Assembly: GCA_016929495.1 (NCBI GenBank)
Contig: JAFGIS010000252.1
Span: forward strand, 1 to 44,298
Reading direction: 5' to 3'
Source: Polyangiaceae bacterium
GTDB lineage: Bacteria > Myxococcota_A > Polyangia > Polyangiales > Polyangiaceae
DNA: 44,298 bases
In this document: positions 25,017-33,514 of the stretch, in pieces
Numbering within the stretch: position 1 is the stretch's first letter
Layout: every line of letters begins with the position of its first letter
Notes under the pieces: model-generated
Seen by the model: the letters and a program-made list of their open reading frames with translations, nothing else
The model's database searches: none
Told to the model about the DNA's origin: nothing
Translations under genes and position numbers: made by a program

Positions 25017-25645
25017 CGCCCAAAGAGAAGAATACCCCGTCGTCTGTCCGCGAGAGCATTCTTGGTCAGCTCGCGACAGATCTGGGAGACCACTACTTCT
25101 GGCTCCCAAGGCTGTTCATGAGGGCGGGTGGGTGGCGCTGGTTGGTCCCGTGGCCATTTCTGTTCATCATCAACAGACGAAGACGAATCGCATCTAGGGA
25201 ACATGGGAGCATTTGGCTCACTGCAGTGAGCGCAGCTGCGCTCCTGGCGGGACCGGAACGACTGCAGGCGATGGGGTCCAGCCACGCTGCCGAGTCGGCC
25301 CGGATTCTATTCGCTGGCTCATTCCTCGTAATAACGATGCTCAGTCTCAGTGTGGCCGTTCCAGGGCAGGCAACACTGAGACTTGTCCTTGCCAAGAACC
25401 CGCTCTTCGCTGCCGAGTTCGTCTCACCGACTCTGTGGGCATTTCTGTGGGGTGTTGGCGGGGGCGCCTGCATGGTGTTCCACGCAAGCCTCGTTCCGGG
25501 CTTCAAGACGCTGGCGTCCGTGGTAGCGCTCTACGCCTTCGCCATGGAGACGAACGCCGTTCTCTACACGATCCGTATGTACTCGTTCGGCCTGGTGCTT
25601 GCTGCCCGTGAATCTGCTCGCGAGGGATCGGACGGAAGCCAATAG
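25013..25645 (+). CDS. Multi-pass membrane protein, second gene of the two-gene unit
   Basis: 210 aa, translationally coupled to the preceding gene. After a soluble N-terminus of about 35 residues come four or five membrane helices (WLVPWPFLFII, SIWLTAVSAAALLAG, ILFAGSFLVITMLSLSVAV, PTLWAFLWGVGGGACMVF, LASVVALYAFAMETNAVLY) and a short charged tail. A basic patch (NRRRRI) lies after the first helix, setting topology. I do not recognise the family. In many defence systems a small cytosolic sensor is paired with a pore-forming membrane protein; this pair has that layout (inference). Confidence 0.6.
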   Translation: MTPKEKNTPSSVRESILGQLATDLGDHYFWLPRLFMRAGGWRWLVPWPFLFIINRRRRIASREHGSIWLTAVSAAALLAGPERLQAMGSSHAAESARILFAGSFLVITMLSLSVAVPGQATLRLVLAKNPLFAAEFVSPTLWAFLWGVGGGACMVFHASLVPGFKTLASVVALYAFAMETNAVLYTIRMYSFGLVLAARESAREGSDGSQ

Positions 25646-26137
25646 GCCTTCGGTGCCGTTCGCCTCCATCAAGAGTTGACTGGTTGTCCGTTGCTGCGGC
25701 CCATCCCAGTTGTATCTCGTCAACACGTTCGTGCAGGCACATCGTTGGCAGCCGTTCATGCGCTTGGGAGACCGACAAGGGATGTGGGTCTCCGACCTGC
25801 TCGTCCTCGCCGAGGTCGGCTGGACAATGGTCGCGTCGCCACATGGAATCGCCGTGTCGTCGGGCCCTCGCTCAAGGGCGCGGGGTGCCAGGCGTAGCCT
25901 CAGTGCCGACGACTGGAGTCACGCCGGGGCCGTCTGACGGGCCAGCCCCTCGGAGCTTCGACGGTTGGACGTTTCCTCGAGTCAGACTGCCGGTGCGCGG
26001 TCGAAGGGGGTAGAAACGGACGCCACCGCGGCTTGGGTTCTCGTTCGTGGCGGCAGCCAGCGTCTGGACCAGCTAGGTACCCAACGTCGGCTCGACACGC
26101 TGGCCCTGTGCCTCAACCCGAAGGATAATGGCAGTTC
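25646..26137. other. Gap before the Cap4-STAND gene
   Basis: 492 bp without a supported gene; open frames here have no family-like features. It must contain the promoter of the large STAND gene, but no convincing -35/-10 pair was found. A weak inverted repeat CGCCAC...GTGGCG near 26020-26053 is the only structure noted. Confidence 0.3.
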
Positions 26138-29100
26138 GTGGACGAGAGCCGTCTGAGCGAGTCTGCTGATCGGTCACCCGGGGATGCCCCGGGGAAATTC
26201 AGCTTTCGCGCGGATCGGGACGCATGGGCGACGATCCGCGGCTTCGTGTACCAGGTTGACACCACAATCCTCAGGTGGCTCGACCTTCGAGAAGGCGAGG
26301 CAGGCGAGGCCCTGGAACTCGAAGCCGGAGAGGACATTGACCGAATCTGTGCGGCGCTAGCAAACGAAGGCCGCCAGCTGGAACAGGTGAAACATCGAGA
26401 GGCGCCCTTAACGCTCAGGTCAGCCGAATGCATTGAGGCTATCTCGAATTTCGCTGAGCACCGCCGCAACAACCCTGACGTCACGCTCCTCTTCCAGTTT
26501 ACGACGTGTGCCGGAGTGACCGCCGAGCGTCCATCTCCGCTACGCAAGCCCGCGCTAGAACTCTGGCAAGCGGTACGGCGTGGCGTCCTGGGAGACGACG
26601 AGCGCCGAGAAGTGCTGTCAGGGACTCTATCCATCATGCGAGAATGGGTGCGACCTCGGGGAGTGTCCGATGAGTCCTGGAACGCCCTCCTTCAGGAACT
26701 CGACGAAGGAGGGCAGAACTGGCTTGAGCAGGTCATCGACGCTTTCGACTGGGTGACCAGTGCTCCAGACTCGACCGATGTGCAGAGGGACGTCCGCCAG
26801 CGGCTTGTCGATACCGGACGCGCACCAGACTCGCAGGCGGCCGTCGCGCTCCACGAGAGACTGTTCTTCCACGTCTTTCGAGTCCTTTCCGAGCGCGGCC
26901 GCAAACGGCTGACTCCGGGCGAGCTCGTCACCGTCTCGACCGACACGGGCGCTCCGGCTGCACACCAGCTCGTAACGGCCATCCGGGAGGCGCGACAAGC
27001 GCTGGGAGCAAGACTCCAGTCTTTGGACACGAAGACCGATGAAATGCTCGATGGCGCACGCGCGATCGCCGCCGCCGTCGGAGCAGACTGGCCAAGAGCG
27101 CTAGCCGCTTCGTCAGGTCCAGCGGAGCCGCCACGCCTTGTTGCCACGCTTATCGATCGCGACGAAACGCTGGCGAGTCTACTAAAGCGAAGCGAGGGGG
27201 CCAGGTGGGTGGCTCTCATTGCCGGCCCCGGCGAAGGCAAGACGCACCTGGCTCACTTGCTCGTGAGGGACAGAGACGCAGTGTGGCTCCGTCTCCGAAG
27301 TCTCGAAGGAAATCAAGCCGCCGCAAAGGTACGGGATAGCCTGAGAGCGACTCTTGGTCCGGAGTGGCAAGTGAAGCTGCGACAGCAGGTCCTCGTCCTT
27401 GACGACCTACCGCGTCTATCCGAGCAGGAGGTGTTGTGCGAGCTGCTCCCGGTTCTGATCGAAGTCCGCGGCGCCACCCCGCGCCTCGTCACGACAAGCT
27501 GCTTTCGCGTCCCGGATCGTTTCGTTGACACGTTCATTGAGGGCGCTGTCGTGCAGCTGGACTGCCCTCGCTTCACTGAGGGTGAGGCTTTCGAGCTGGT
27601 TCGAAAGTACTGTCCCGAGGCGGACAATCGCCGAGCCGCGTCGTTTCTTTGCACTCTGACCGGCGGCCACCCCCTCCTACTCGCCGCAGCCTGCAGACAC
27701 TTGCGCGGAACGGGATGCGCGATCAACGCGCACAACGTTGGGGCCCTGTTTGATGGCGAGCACCTGAACGGAGTACACGAAGAGTCAACCCGACAACTGC
27801 AGCTGACCACAACAACGAATACGCGCCGGCTGCTGTACAGGCTCTCGCTGGCGACCGCAACGTTTCCCGTCTCCGCCATCCACGCTCTGGCCGCAGTGGA
27901 TCCGGCCATTGAAGAAGCGAGAGAGCTCATCGACGACTGCGTCGGCGTATGGGTTCAGCGCGAAGAGCGCGAGGCGTTCTCGGTCTCCCCATTGATAGCA
28001 CGGATTGGCGAAACGTATCTTCAGCCCGAGGAACGCCGACAGTGCCACAAGGCGCTTGCTGACAGCTACCTGGACGGACAAGTCGACCAGTGGACTCTCC
28101 TGCGTGCCATCGGCCACTACGCCAGTGCCCGCCTAAACAATAGGGCCGCCAACGAGCTCTGGTCCTACCTGGTACATGTGGCGCACACAGAAGGTGCCAC
28201 AGTACTGGGAGTCGATTTCTTCGTGCGGGCTTGGGAGGACGGCGTACCAAGCGACGTCTCAGCTGACACCCGGACCGCCCTGCGTTGTGCGCAAGTGGCC
28301 GTCGGGCTCCGCTATGGCGTAGATGTGACACGCCAGCTCTCCGACCTCGAGCACATCATGGACGCGGACCAGGACCAAGGCGACGGCTGGGGAGTGTGGA
28401 TCGGTGCAGCAACTGTCTTCAGAGCCCTCTTCAGAGACCGTCCGAAGCTCGCTGCTACGCTTCTGCTCAGGGCAAGACGCGCCCAGCAGAACCTCATAGC
28501 GAAGCACGGGGCGGTCTCACCAGCCCTTTCCCTTCCATTGTCGCCATTCGTGGGGATCGTTGCACTGGACAGGCTTGGTGACGAGCACCTGGCCGAGTGG
28601 CTCCGACTTGTACGAGAATTCCGAACGGAAATCACATCGACGCGGCTGCCTGGCCTCAGTTTCGAAGGTACGTCGTCTGTCTTGGTGGACCGTTTGTGGC
28701 TCACCGAGTTCACGAAACCCCTGGAGCAGCAACAGTGGTCTCACGTACTGAGACGCTTGGAGGCAGTGGGAAGCACCGCTGCCGAGCTAGGTCTGCCGCA
28801 GCTGCATGCGCGCGCCACGAGAGCAATGGTCGTGGTACTGGCCGAGCACTGCGGAGATCGAGACCGTGGGATGCGGTTGGGACGCGACGCTCTGGCTGCC
28901 CTGCAGGGAGACGCGGATTCGGAGTTTCTGCTCGAAGAATGCCTCGGCAGACAACACCTCTATGCGGGGGAAGCCCGACCAGCGCTGAGCCTGCTCAGCA
29001 CGGCACTGAAAAGGCGCTGCCAGTTCGGGGACCCAGCCGAACGACTATTCGCGCTCCTGGCCGCCGCCCGAGCAGCCCTGGAAGCAAACGATCCTCGCAT

Positions 29101-30310
29101 GGCCGACTTCACACGCGAAGCCCTCGAGCTGGCCAAGCGCGACGGCGGCCCCGACTCCCAACTAGTGCGGACACTGGGCGAAGTCGCTGTGCTGTACTTC
29201 CGAAGGGGAGATCTCGCCGCGGTCTACGACGCATGCAACGAAGCTGTGCATAGCCTGCTGCGTCACCACTCGACCGCCAACGAGTGGAGACCGCTTGTTG
29301 CGTTGACCGCACATGCTGTCGGGTACTACGCACACCTCACAGCCACGGGTAGCGCACCAAGGGGCGAACAGGGCGGTATGCCATACGCAGAACCGTATCC
29401 CGGTCTGTTCTACGAGAGCGTCTCCGGTACTGAAGCTTCGCCAATGACCTTCGGGCTTCTCGCCGCGTACATGGCGTCTTTTGCAGATGCGCTGGAGAAA
29501 GACGAGGACGCGGTTGCGTGGGCCCGAACGTCGTTCGACGAGGCCTATCGCGAGGGCCCTCCGATCGCCACCCAGTTCATAGCGCTGCAGCTACCGGTCC
29601 TCTGCGCCTCGAACGCACGGGACGCTTTGGACGTCTTCCGACGCGAACTGGCCGGGACCCTGATCACGCTCAGACGAAGCGGATCGACCACGCCCGCCGA
29701 GGAGGCGGTATTGGTTCTACATACGCTCCCGTGGTTGATCCGCCTGCTCACCGAGAAGATCGAGCGTCGCGACTCCGTCGCGGAACTTGGGCATGAGATT
29801 GCGGGCCTCTACCGCTACGTTCACACGGAAGCATCCGGGGATGAGGTATGGAATACCATCGGGTCACTTGTAGAGGCCGCTGTGCACGGAGCTTCTGTTC
29901 GCGAGCTGTGGGTCAGCATCCAACCGCACCGAGAACGACTCACTGGTGTTGTTGAGCAAGCGTGGGCAGTCATCGCGATGCTCCCGGACGGCGCATCCTT
30001 GGAGCAGGCAGTGCACAACCAGATGAGTCTGTTTCCTGGATTGGGCTTCATGCCTGGCATCGTGTACCGTCGCATCTTCGTCCCGTTCGTGGACAGATAC
30101 TGGAGCAATGCGTTCGCCGGCAAGGCGTGGATGTTCAGAACCCCGCGCTTGGTCGAGCAGGGCCTTGCGCGAGCCGCCAGCCTGGGCACGGTGGATCGCC
30201 TTCGCGAAACACTCGTGACGGTCGCCACAGGACTCGGCGTCGATGTGCCGCCTCACGTTTGGAACCTCGGTGCGCCGGGGAGCCAGGCGCTGCGTGGCGG
30301 CCGAGTGTAG
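26138..30310 (+). CDS. Cap4-like nuclease-STAND NTPase (Avs/NLR-like antiphage protein)
   Basis: 1390 aa from GTG 26138. Three parts: (1) residues about 30-150, a PD-(D/E)xK-type nuclease of the Cap4/DUF4297 kind with GFVYQV (35-40), E-x-ED-x-D around E65/D66/D68 and QVKH (83-86); (2) a STAND/AAA-type NTPase at about 340-640 with Walker A GPGEGKTHL (363-371), Walker B VLVLDDLPRL (D422, D423) and a TTSCF sensor-like turn; (3) about 750 residues of alpha-helical, TPR-like repeats. Effector, ATPase switch and sensor in that order is the plan of Avs and other bacterial NLR proteins, which oligomerise on a phage protein and cleave DNA. All nuclease and Walker residues look intact. The trigger cannot be predicted. 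It is the largest cargo gene of the element. Confidence 0.85.
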   Translation: MDESRLSESADRSPGDAPGKFSFRADRDAWATIRGFVYQVDTTILRWLDLREGEAGEALELEAGEDIDRICAALANEGRQLEQVKHREAPLTLRSAECIEAISNFAEHRRNNPDVTLLFQFTTCAGVTAERPSPLRKPALELWQAVRRGVLGDDERREVLSGTLSIMREWVRPRGVSDESWNALLQELDEGGQNWLEQVIDAFDWVTSAPDSTDVQRDVRQRLVDTGRAPDSQAAVALHERLFFHVFRVLSERGRKRLTPGELVTVSTDTGAPAAHQLVTAIREARQALGARLQSLDTKTDEMLDGARAIAAAVGADWPRALAASSGPAEPPRLVATLIDRDETLASLLKRSEGARWVALIAGPGEGKTHLAHLLVRDRDAVWLRLRSLEGNQAAAKVRDSLRATLGPEWQVKLRQQVLVLDDLPRLSEQEVLCELLPVLIEVRGATPRLVTTSCFRVPDRFVDTFIEGAVVQLDCPRFTEGEAFELVRKYCPEADNRRAASFLCTLTGGHPLLLAAACRHLRGTGCAINAHNVGALFDGEHLNGVHEESTRQLQLTTTTNTRRLLYRLSLATATFPVSAIHALAAVDPAIEEARELIDDCVGVWVQREEREAFSVSPLIARIGETYLQPEERRQCHKALADSYLDGQVDQWTLLRAIGHYASARLNNRAANELWSYLVHVAHTEGATVLGVDFFVRAWEDGVPSDVSADTRTALRCAQVAVGLRYGVDVTRQLSDLEHIMDADQDQGDGWGVWIGAATVFRALFRDRPKLAATLLLRARRAQQNLIAKHGAVSPALSLPLSPFVGIVALDRLGDEHLAEWLRLVREFRTEITSTRLPGLSFEGTSSVLVDRLWLTEFTKPLEQQQWSHVLRRLEAVGSTAAELGLPQLHARATRAMVVVLAEHCGDRDRGMRLGRDALAALQGDADSEFLLEECLGRQHLYAGEARPALSLLSTALKRRCQFGDPAERLFALLAAARAALEANDPRMADFTREALELAKRDGGPDSQLVRTLGEVAVLYFRRGDLAAVYDACNEAVHSLLRHHSTANEWRPLVALTAHAVGYYAHLTATGSAPRGEQGGMPYAEPYPGLFYESVSGTEASPMTFGLLAAYMASFADALEKDEDAVAWARTSFDEAYREGPPIATQFIALQLPVLCASNARDALDVFRRELAGTLITLRRSGSTTPAEEAVLVLHTLPWLIRLLTEKIERRDSVAELGHEIAGLYRYVHTEASGDEVWNTIGSLVEAAVHGASVRELWVSIQPHRERLTGVVEQAWAVIAMLPDGASLEQAVHNQMSLFPGLGFMPGIVYRRIFVPFVDRYWSNAFAGKAWMFRTPRLVEQGLARAASLGTVDRLRETLVTVATGLGVDVPPHVWNLGAPGSQALRGGRV

Positions 30311-30531
30311 ACCACAGCGAGCCGCGCGCGCAGCGAAGCCCTCGTCTGGGAAGCCGATGCGCGGGACGGAAATCCCCACACCGCAGACTGCCACGGAGGC
30401 GGAACTCGTACGGCAACAAGCAGAGGCCCGACACGAGCGGGAACCGCCTTCCGGTGTCTAGTCGGCTGTGCGAGAGAGGCAGCCCCGGCCGAAGCACAGA
30501 CACCTGGGAGGCTGTCTTGGTCTGGTGGAGG

Positions 30532-31521
30532 CTAGTGAAGGTACTCAAGCTCCATGTTGTCGATCTTGAGCGCCTTCTGGCCCGCGGTCCCCCCATAGCT
30601 GACGATTCTCCCAATGAATAGGGCAACGCGACTCGAGCGCTCGCACGCGTCCAGCCTCACCACATACGGTCTCCACCCGCTGCGGGAGATCATCCGCTCC
30701 GTCGGCTCGCACGCGGGCCTCGGTCTCGCTCGAGCGCTCACCCTGGCGATCGAGAGAGGGCCACCGATCTCGCTTGATGCATCAAACGAAAGCAACACCG
30801 GTCGAACGGGGTCCACTTCGCGTGGCAGGATGATCACCAGGTTGTCGGCTCGAGCGACCAGTTCCAGGCCGCGCCAACCAATCGCATCTCCCAGGTGGCC
30901 TTCGACTCTTTCCGGTGGTGGGATTTGCCCGTCGTGGAAAAGCGATATGCCGCCGGGCAGAATGTCCGGAAAACGGCTCCAGTCGACATGCTCGAAGTTC
31001 TCAGACCATATGCGGTTCTGCGCCGGACTGGGCGCCGCGCGTCCGCGTGGGCCGTCCGCAAGCTCGCGGTCCTCAGACGAATCACGCTTGGCGTCCACCT
31101 GAGGCGCTGCGAGTGGAGCCAAGACGGACTGAGCACGTGCGCTTTCGTCGGAGCCTGCGCGAGCTCGGAGGAAGAAGTGAGCGGCGAGGGTCAAAGCGGC
31201 TACCACCAACACGACGAAAAGGGCCGCGAGAGACAAGACGAGCCGGGAGCGTTCTCGTTTCGGGAAATGCTGTAGCCCTTGGAAGACCTGTCCGAAGATC
31301 AGCAGAAAGACGCCGATAGAACCTATTGCCAGTGTGCCCCTGACGTATGCTGGAGGGACGCGCTGAACACTGACAAAGCCGACCACCACCACAAGGAGAC
31401 CCAGGACTTGGAGTTTGGTCCTTAGGCGAGGAAGAATCTCAAGTATTCGCGAGAGGACAGATAGCTCCCCTCCGCGTCCGGGCCTCTCAGCTGGTGCGAC
31501 GGAAGACTGTCGCTCAGTCAT
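30532..31521 (-). CDS. Membrane protein with N-terminal TM helices and C-terminal beta-rich domain
   Basis: 329 aa from ATG 31521. Three membrane helices (LQVLGLLVVVVGFVSV, GTLAIGSIGVFLLIFGQVF, LVLSLAALFVVLVVAALTLA) are followed by a disordered Ala/Asp/Arg-rich stretch and then a beta-sandwich-like domain (about 165-329; GLELVARADNLVIILPRE, RPVLLSFDASSEIGGPLS, KALKIDNMELEYL). The last domain resembles carbohydrate-binding or jelly-roll folds by pattern only. It is convergent with the STAND gene. No family is recognised; a surface or envelope function is likely. Confidence 0.6.
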   Translation of the reverse strand: MTERQSSVAPAERPGRGGELSVLSRILEILPRLRTKLQVLGLLVVVVGFVSVQRVPPAYVRGTLAIGSIGVFLLIFGQVFQGLQHFPKRERSRLVLSLAALFVVLVVAALTLAAHFFLRARAGSDESARAQSVLAPLAAPQVDAKRDSSEDRELADGPRGRAAPSPAQNRIWSENFEHVDWSRFPDILPGGISLFHDGQIPPPERVEGHLGDAIGWRGLELVARADNLVIILPREVDPVRPVLLSFDASSEIGGPLSIARVSARARPRPACEPTERMISRSGWRPYVVRLDACERSSRVALFIGRIVSYGGTAGQKALKIDNMELEYLH

Positions 31522-31920
31522 CGCGCAACAGTACAGCCTAGAGGAGGGCCACCGTCAATGAGTTTTGAGTGCCCAGGCACTTGGCGGGGGCACGGCGTGT
31601 GTGGCTAGGCCGCGCGACGGCTGTACCAGAGCCGATCATGAGACCCAACCACGACGACGCGGACTCCGCCAACAGGCGTCAAGCGACATACGCAGAGGCA
31701 GGACGTACATTGCACCAGAGGGTCTTTTCGCCCACTTCGGGGTGAAGATCCGGGCGATTCTGGATCCGGGACTGTGGCACTGGTGCTCGTCGTCATACAG
31801 TCGATCGACGAGCGTCCGCCCGCAGACGCCGGTGTGGCGCGCCTAGTGTGGCCCGACTGTGCGTGCTCTGGGTTCTGGTTCTTGCTAGGGATACGTGCGG
31901 CTGCCGCTGCGCTCGTTCCG
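31522..31920. other. Gap between the membrane protein gene and rep
   Basis: 399 bp without a supported gene. Being next to a rolling-circle rep gene it could hold part of the origin, but no clear nick-site hairpin was identified. The long frames here are Arg/Ser-rich and lack family-like features. Confidence 0.3.
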
Positions 31921-33099
31921 TCAGGAACCGCCCGCCGCAACGACCGCCTGAATCGCAGCATGAGCCAGCCCCGGCGTTACCTCGCTCTCGGCCGCTTCCA
32001 GCACGGCCAACGCAGCTGCCACGCCCAGCGCCACCAGCGCCGCCCAAGCCCTCGGCTCAAGCGTTGCCACAGTCTCCGTCTCCGGGAGAGCCTCCCCCTT
32101 CACGACATCGTGGTCCGTCTTTTCCCGCGCCAGCCCCGTCGCCCTACGCAATCCCCGCGACCACGTGAGCATCTTCGCACCCCGCATCGATCGGCAGTAC
32201 TCGGTCCAGATCCTGGCATCCTTGGACTGCCGGCATGCCGTGTAGTCAGCTGCGATTTCGATGGGCGAGCGATTCTCGCGCCGGCCACGTTTGCCTCCGC
32301 CGTCGACCAACTCGAACGCAAACTTGGAGATGTAGTCCGCACGCCGGCACAGACGCAGGTCGACACCGTTCGCGTCCGTAGGCGCGTGCTCCTCCCCGAG
32401 CTCGTGTTCGACGCACTCCCGCCAGCGTTGGCTGAGCCAGACTTTCGCCTCGGCGTATTTCGCTTCGCTGAGGGGTCTTTCGACGAACCACAGGACGTGG
32501 AGATGAGGGTGCCACCCGTGGTGCTCCCCATGGGTTACTTCCAGTGCTCGAATGCTATGGCGGAGACCGAAGCGCTGGCACAATCGTTTCCAAGGGGCAC
32601 CTCGAGTCAACCGGCGATAGGCATTCGCAACACCTCTGCGCACCTTGCAGAGGTCGTGTCCGAGCCCGTGCCGTACGGTCAGAGTCAACATGGCGACTCG
32701 CGCTGGTCCCCACGCAACCACCGCCTGCTCCACTTCGTGGCCCCGCTCCGCACGTATCTGCATCGCACAAACCGGGCACTGCCACACTGACCCGCAGCGC
32801 AGAACGCCTGTGAAGTGGGCCCGCCACTGCATGCAGCCGTGACTGCAGGCGATGGGACGCCTGAGCACCTCGATCTCACGAGCGACACGGCGTCGCCCGC
32901 AGCCGCGGACCCGTTCGTCCATGAGGTCGCGCAGCCCCTCTCGGAGCTGGTACGCCTGCCGCCGCTTGTCGCGCCATGTGCTGCCGGCACCGCCCTTGGC
33001 TGAATCTGGTCGCGACGCATGATGGGGGTTACAAAAGTGGTGATCTTCCCAAGGCCGGAGATGGCCGCAGCCAACACCACGGCGATCGTCTTCGAGCAC
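31921..33099 (-). CDS. rep: Rolling-circle replication initiator (HUH Rep)
   Basis: About 392 aa with GTG 33099; the exact start is uncertain (ATG 32922 is a shorter choice, and the frame is open to 33264). Motifs are those of plasmid Rep proteins: a zinc-like CGSVWQCPVC, LTLTVRHGLGHDL, the HUH metal site GWHPHLHVLWFVE, and ADYISKFAFE with the likely catalytic tyrosine. It nicks an origin and starts rolling-circle replication. The C-terminus holds a hydrophobic stretch (WAALVALGVAAALAVL) that could be a membrane helix, unusual for Rep. In the excised circle it lies about 60 bp downstream of the restored int gene on the same strand; in the integrated state the tRNA-Thr gene is upstream instead. 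Confidence 0.85.
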   Translation of the reverse strand: MLEDDRRGVGCGHLRPWEDHHFCNPHHASRPDSAKGGAGSTWRDKRRQAYQLREGLRDLMDERVRGCGRRRVAREIEVLRRPIACSHGCMQWRAHFTGVLRCGSVWQCPVCAMQIRAERGHEVEQAVVAWGPARVAMLTLTVRHGLGHDLCKVRRGVANAYRRLTRGAPWKRLCQRFGLRHSIRALEVTHGEHHGWHPHLHVLWFVERPLSEAKYAEAKVWLSQRWRECVEHELGEEHAPTDANGVDLRLCRRADYISKFAFELVDGGGKRGRRENRSPIEIAADYTACRQSKDARIWTEYCRSMRGAKMLTWSRGLRRATGLAREKTDHDVVKGEALPETETVATLEPRAWAALVALGVAAALAVLEAAESEVTPGLAHAAIQAVVAAGGS

Positions 33100-33160
33100 T
33101 ATGGCGGCCTGACGGCCAAGGGAACGGGCTAGCCTCCGGCCGTAACCGGAAGCGGCCGGG

Positions 33161-33514
33161 TCAGCCACGGCTTCCCCGGCCCGATTGAGGGTCGACGGGC
33201 TCGGCCGGGGCGCCTGCTTGCCTCGTGTGCTCGTCGAGCACCCGGCCCGCGAGCTCGGTGGCAAAGGCGATCCGGTGCGACTCGCTCTCGAGGACCTTCA
33301 GGGCCAGGCGTGCGTCCGACGCATCGAGAACGGCGTTGGCTAGCCCGACGGCGAGCTCGTCGCACGGCGCTCCAACGGCACATGCTCGGAGGAAGACCTC
33401 AGCGAACGCGGCGACGCGCTGGGCACCCTCGGGACTGGTCCACGCCGTGGTCCACGACTGGTCCACGGGAGTTTCCCCCGTGCTCCCCAACTCCCCGAAA
33501 TCGCTTGGAGCCAA
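33161..33514 (-). CDS. Detached C-terminal segment of the integrase (rejoined to int on excision)
   Basis: 117 codons read from TTG 33514, which lies inside the tRNA-Thr 3' end, to the stop at 33161. There is no proper start codon or ribosome-binding site, so it is unlikely to be made alone. TTG 33514 corresponds exactly, base for base in the 44-bp repeat, to codon 400 of int at 20866, and the frames agree. Joining the element ends gives an uninterrupted integrase of 516 residues with this helical, Ala/Leu-rich tail (RVAAFAEVFLRACAVGAPCD, ELAVGLANAVLDASD). The tail is lost from the integrase in the integrated state. This is the same design as int of phage Mx8. Confidence 0.85.
   Translation of the reverse strand: MAPSDFGELGSTGETPVDQSWTTAWTSPEGAQRVAAFAEVFLRACAVGAPCDELAVGLANAVLDASDARLALKVLESESHRIAFATELAGRVLDEHTRQAGAPAEPVDPQSGRGSRG

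Noticed and set aside
25710..25937. Small plus-strand frame before the STAND gene
   Set aside because: Its first half looks protein-like but it has no ribosome-binding site or recognisable family, and the second half is composition-driven.
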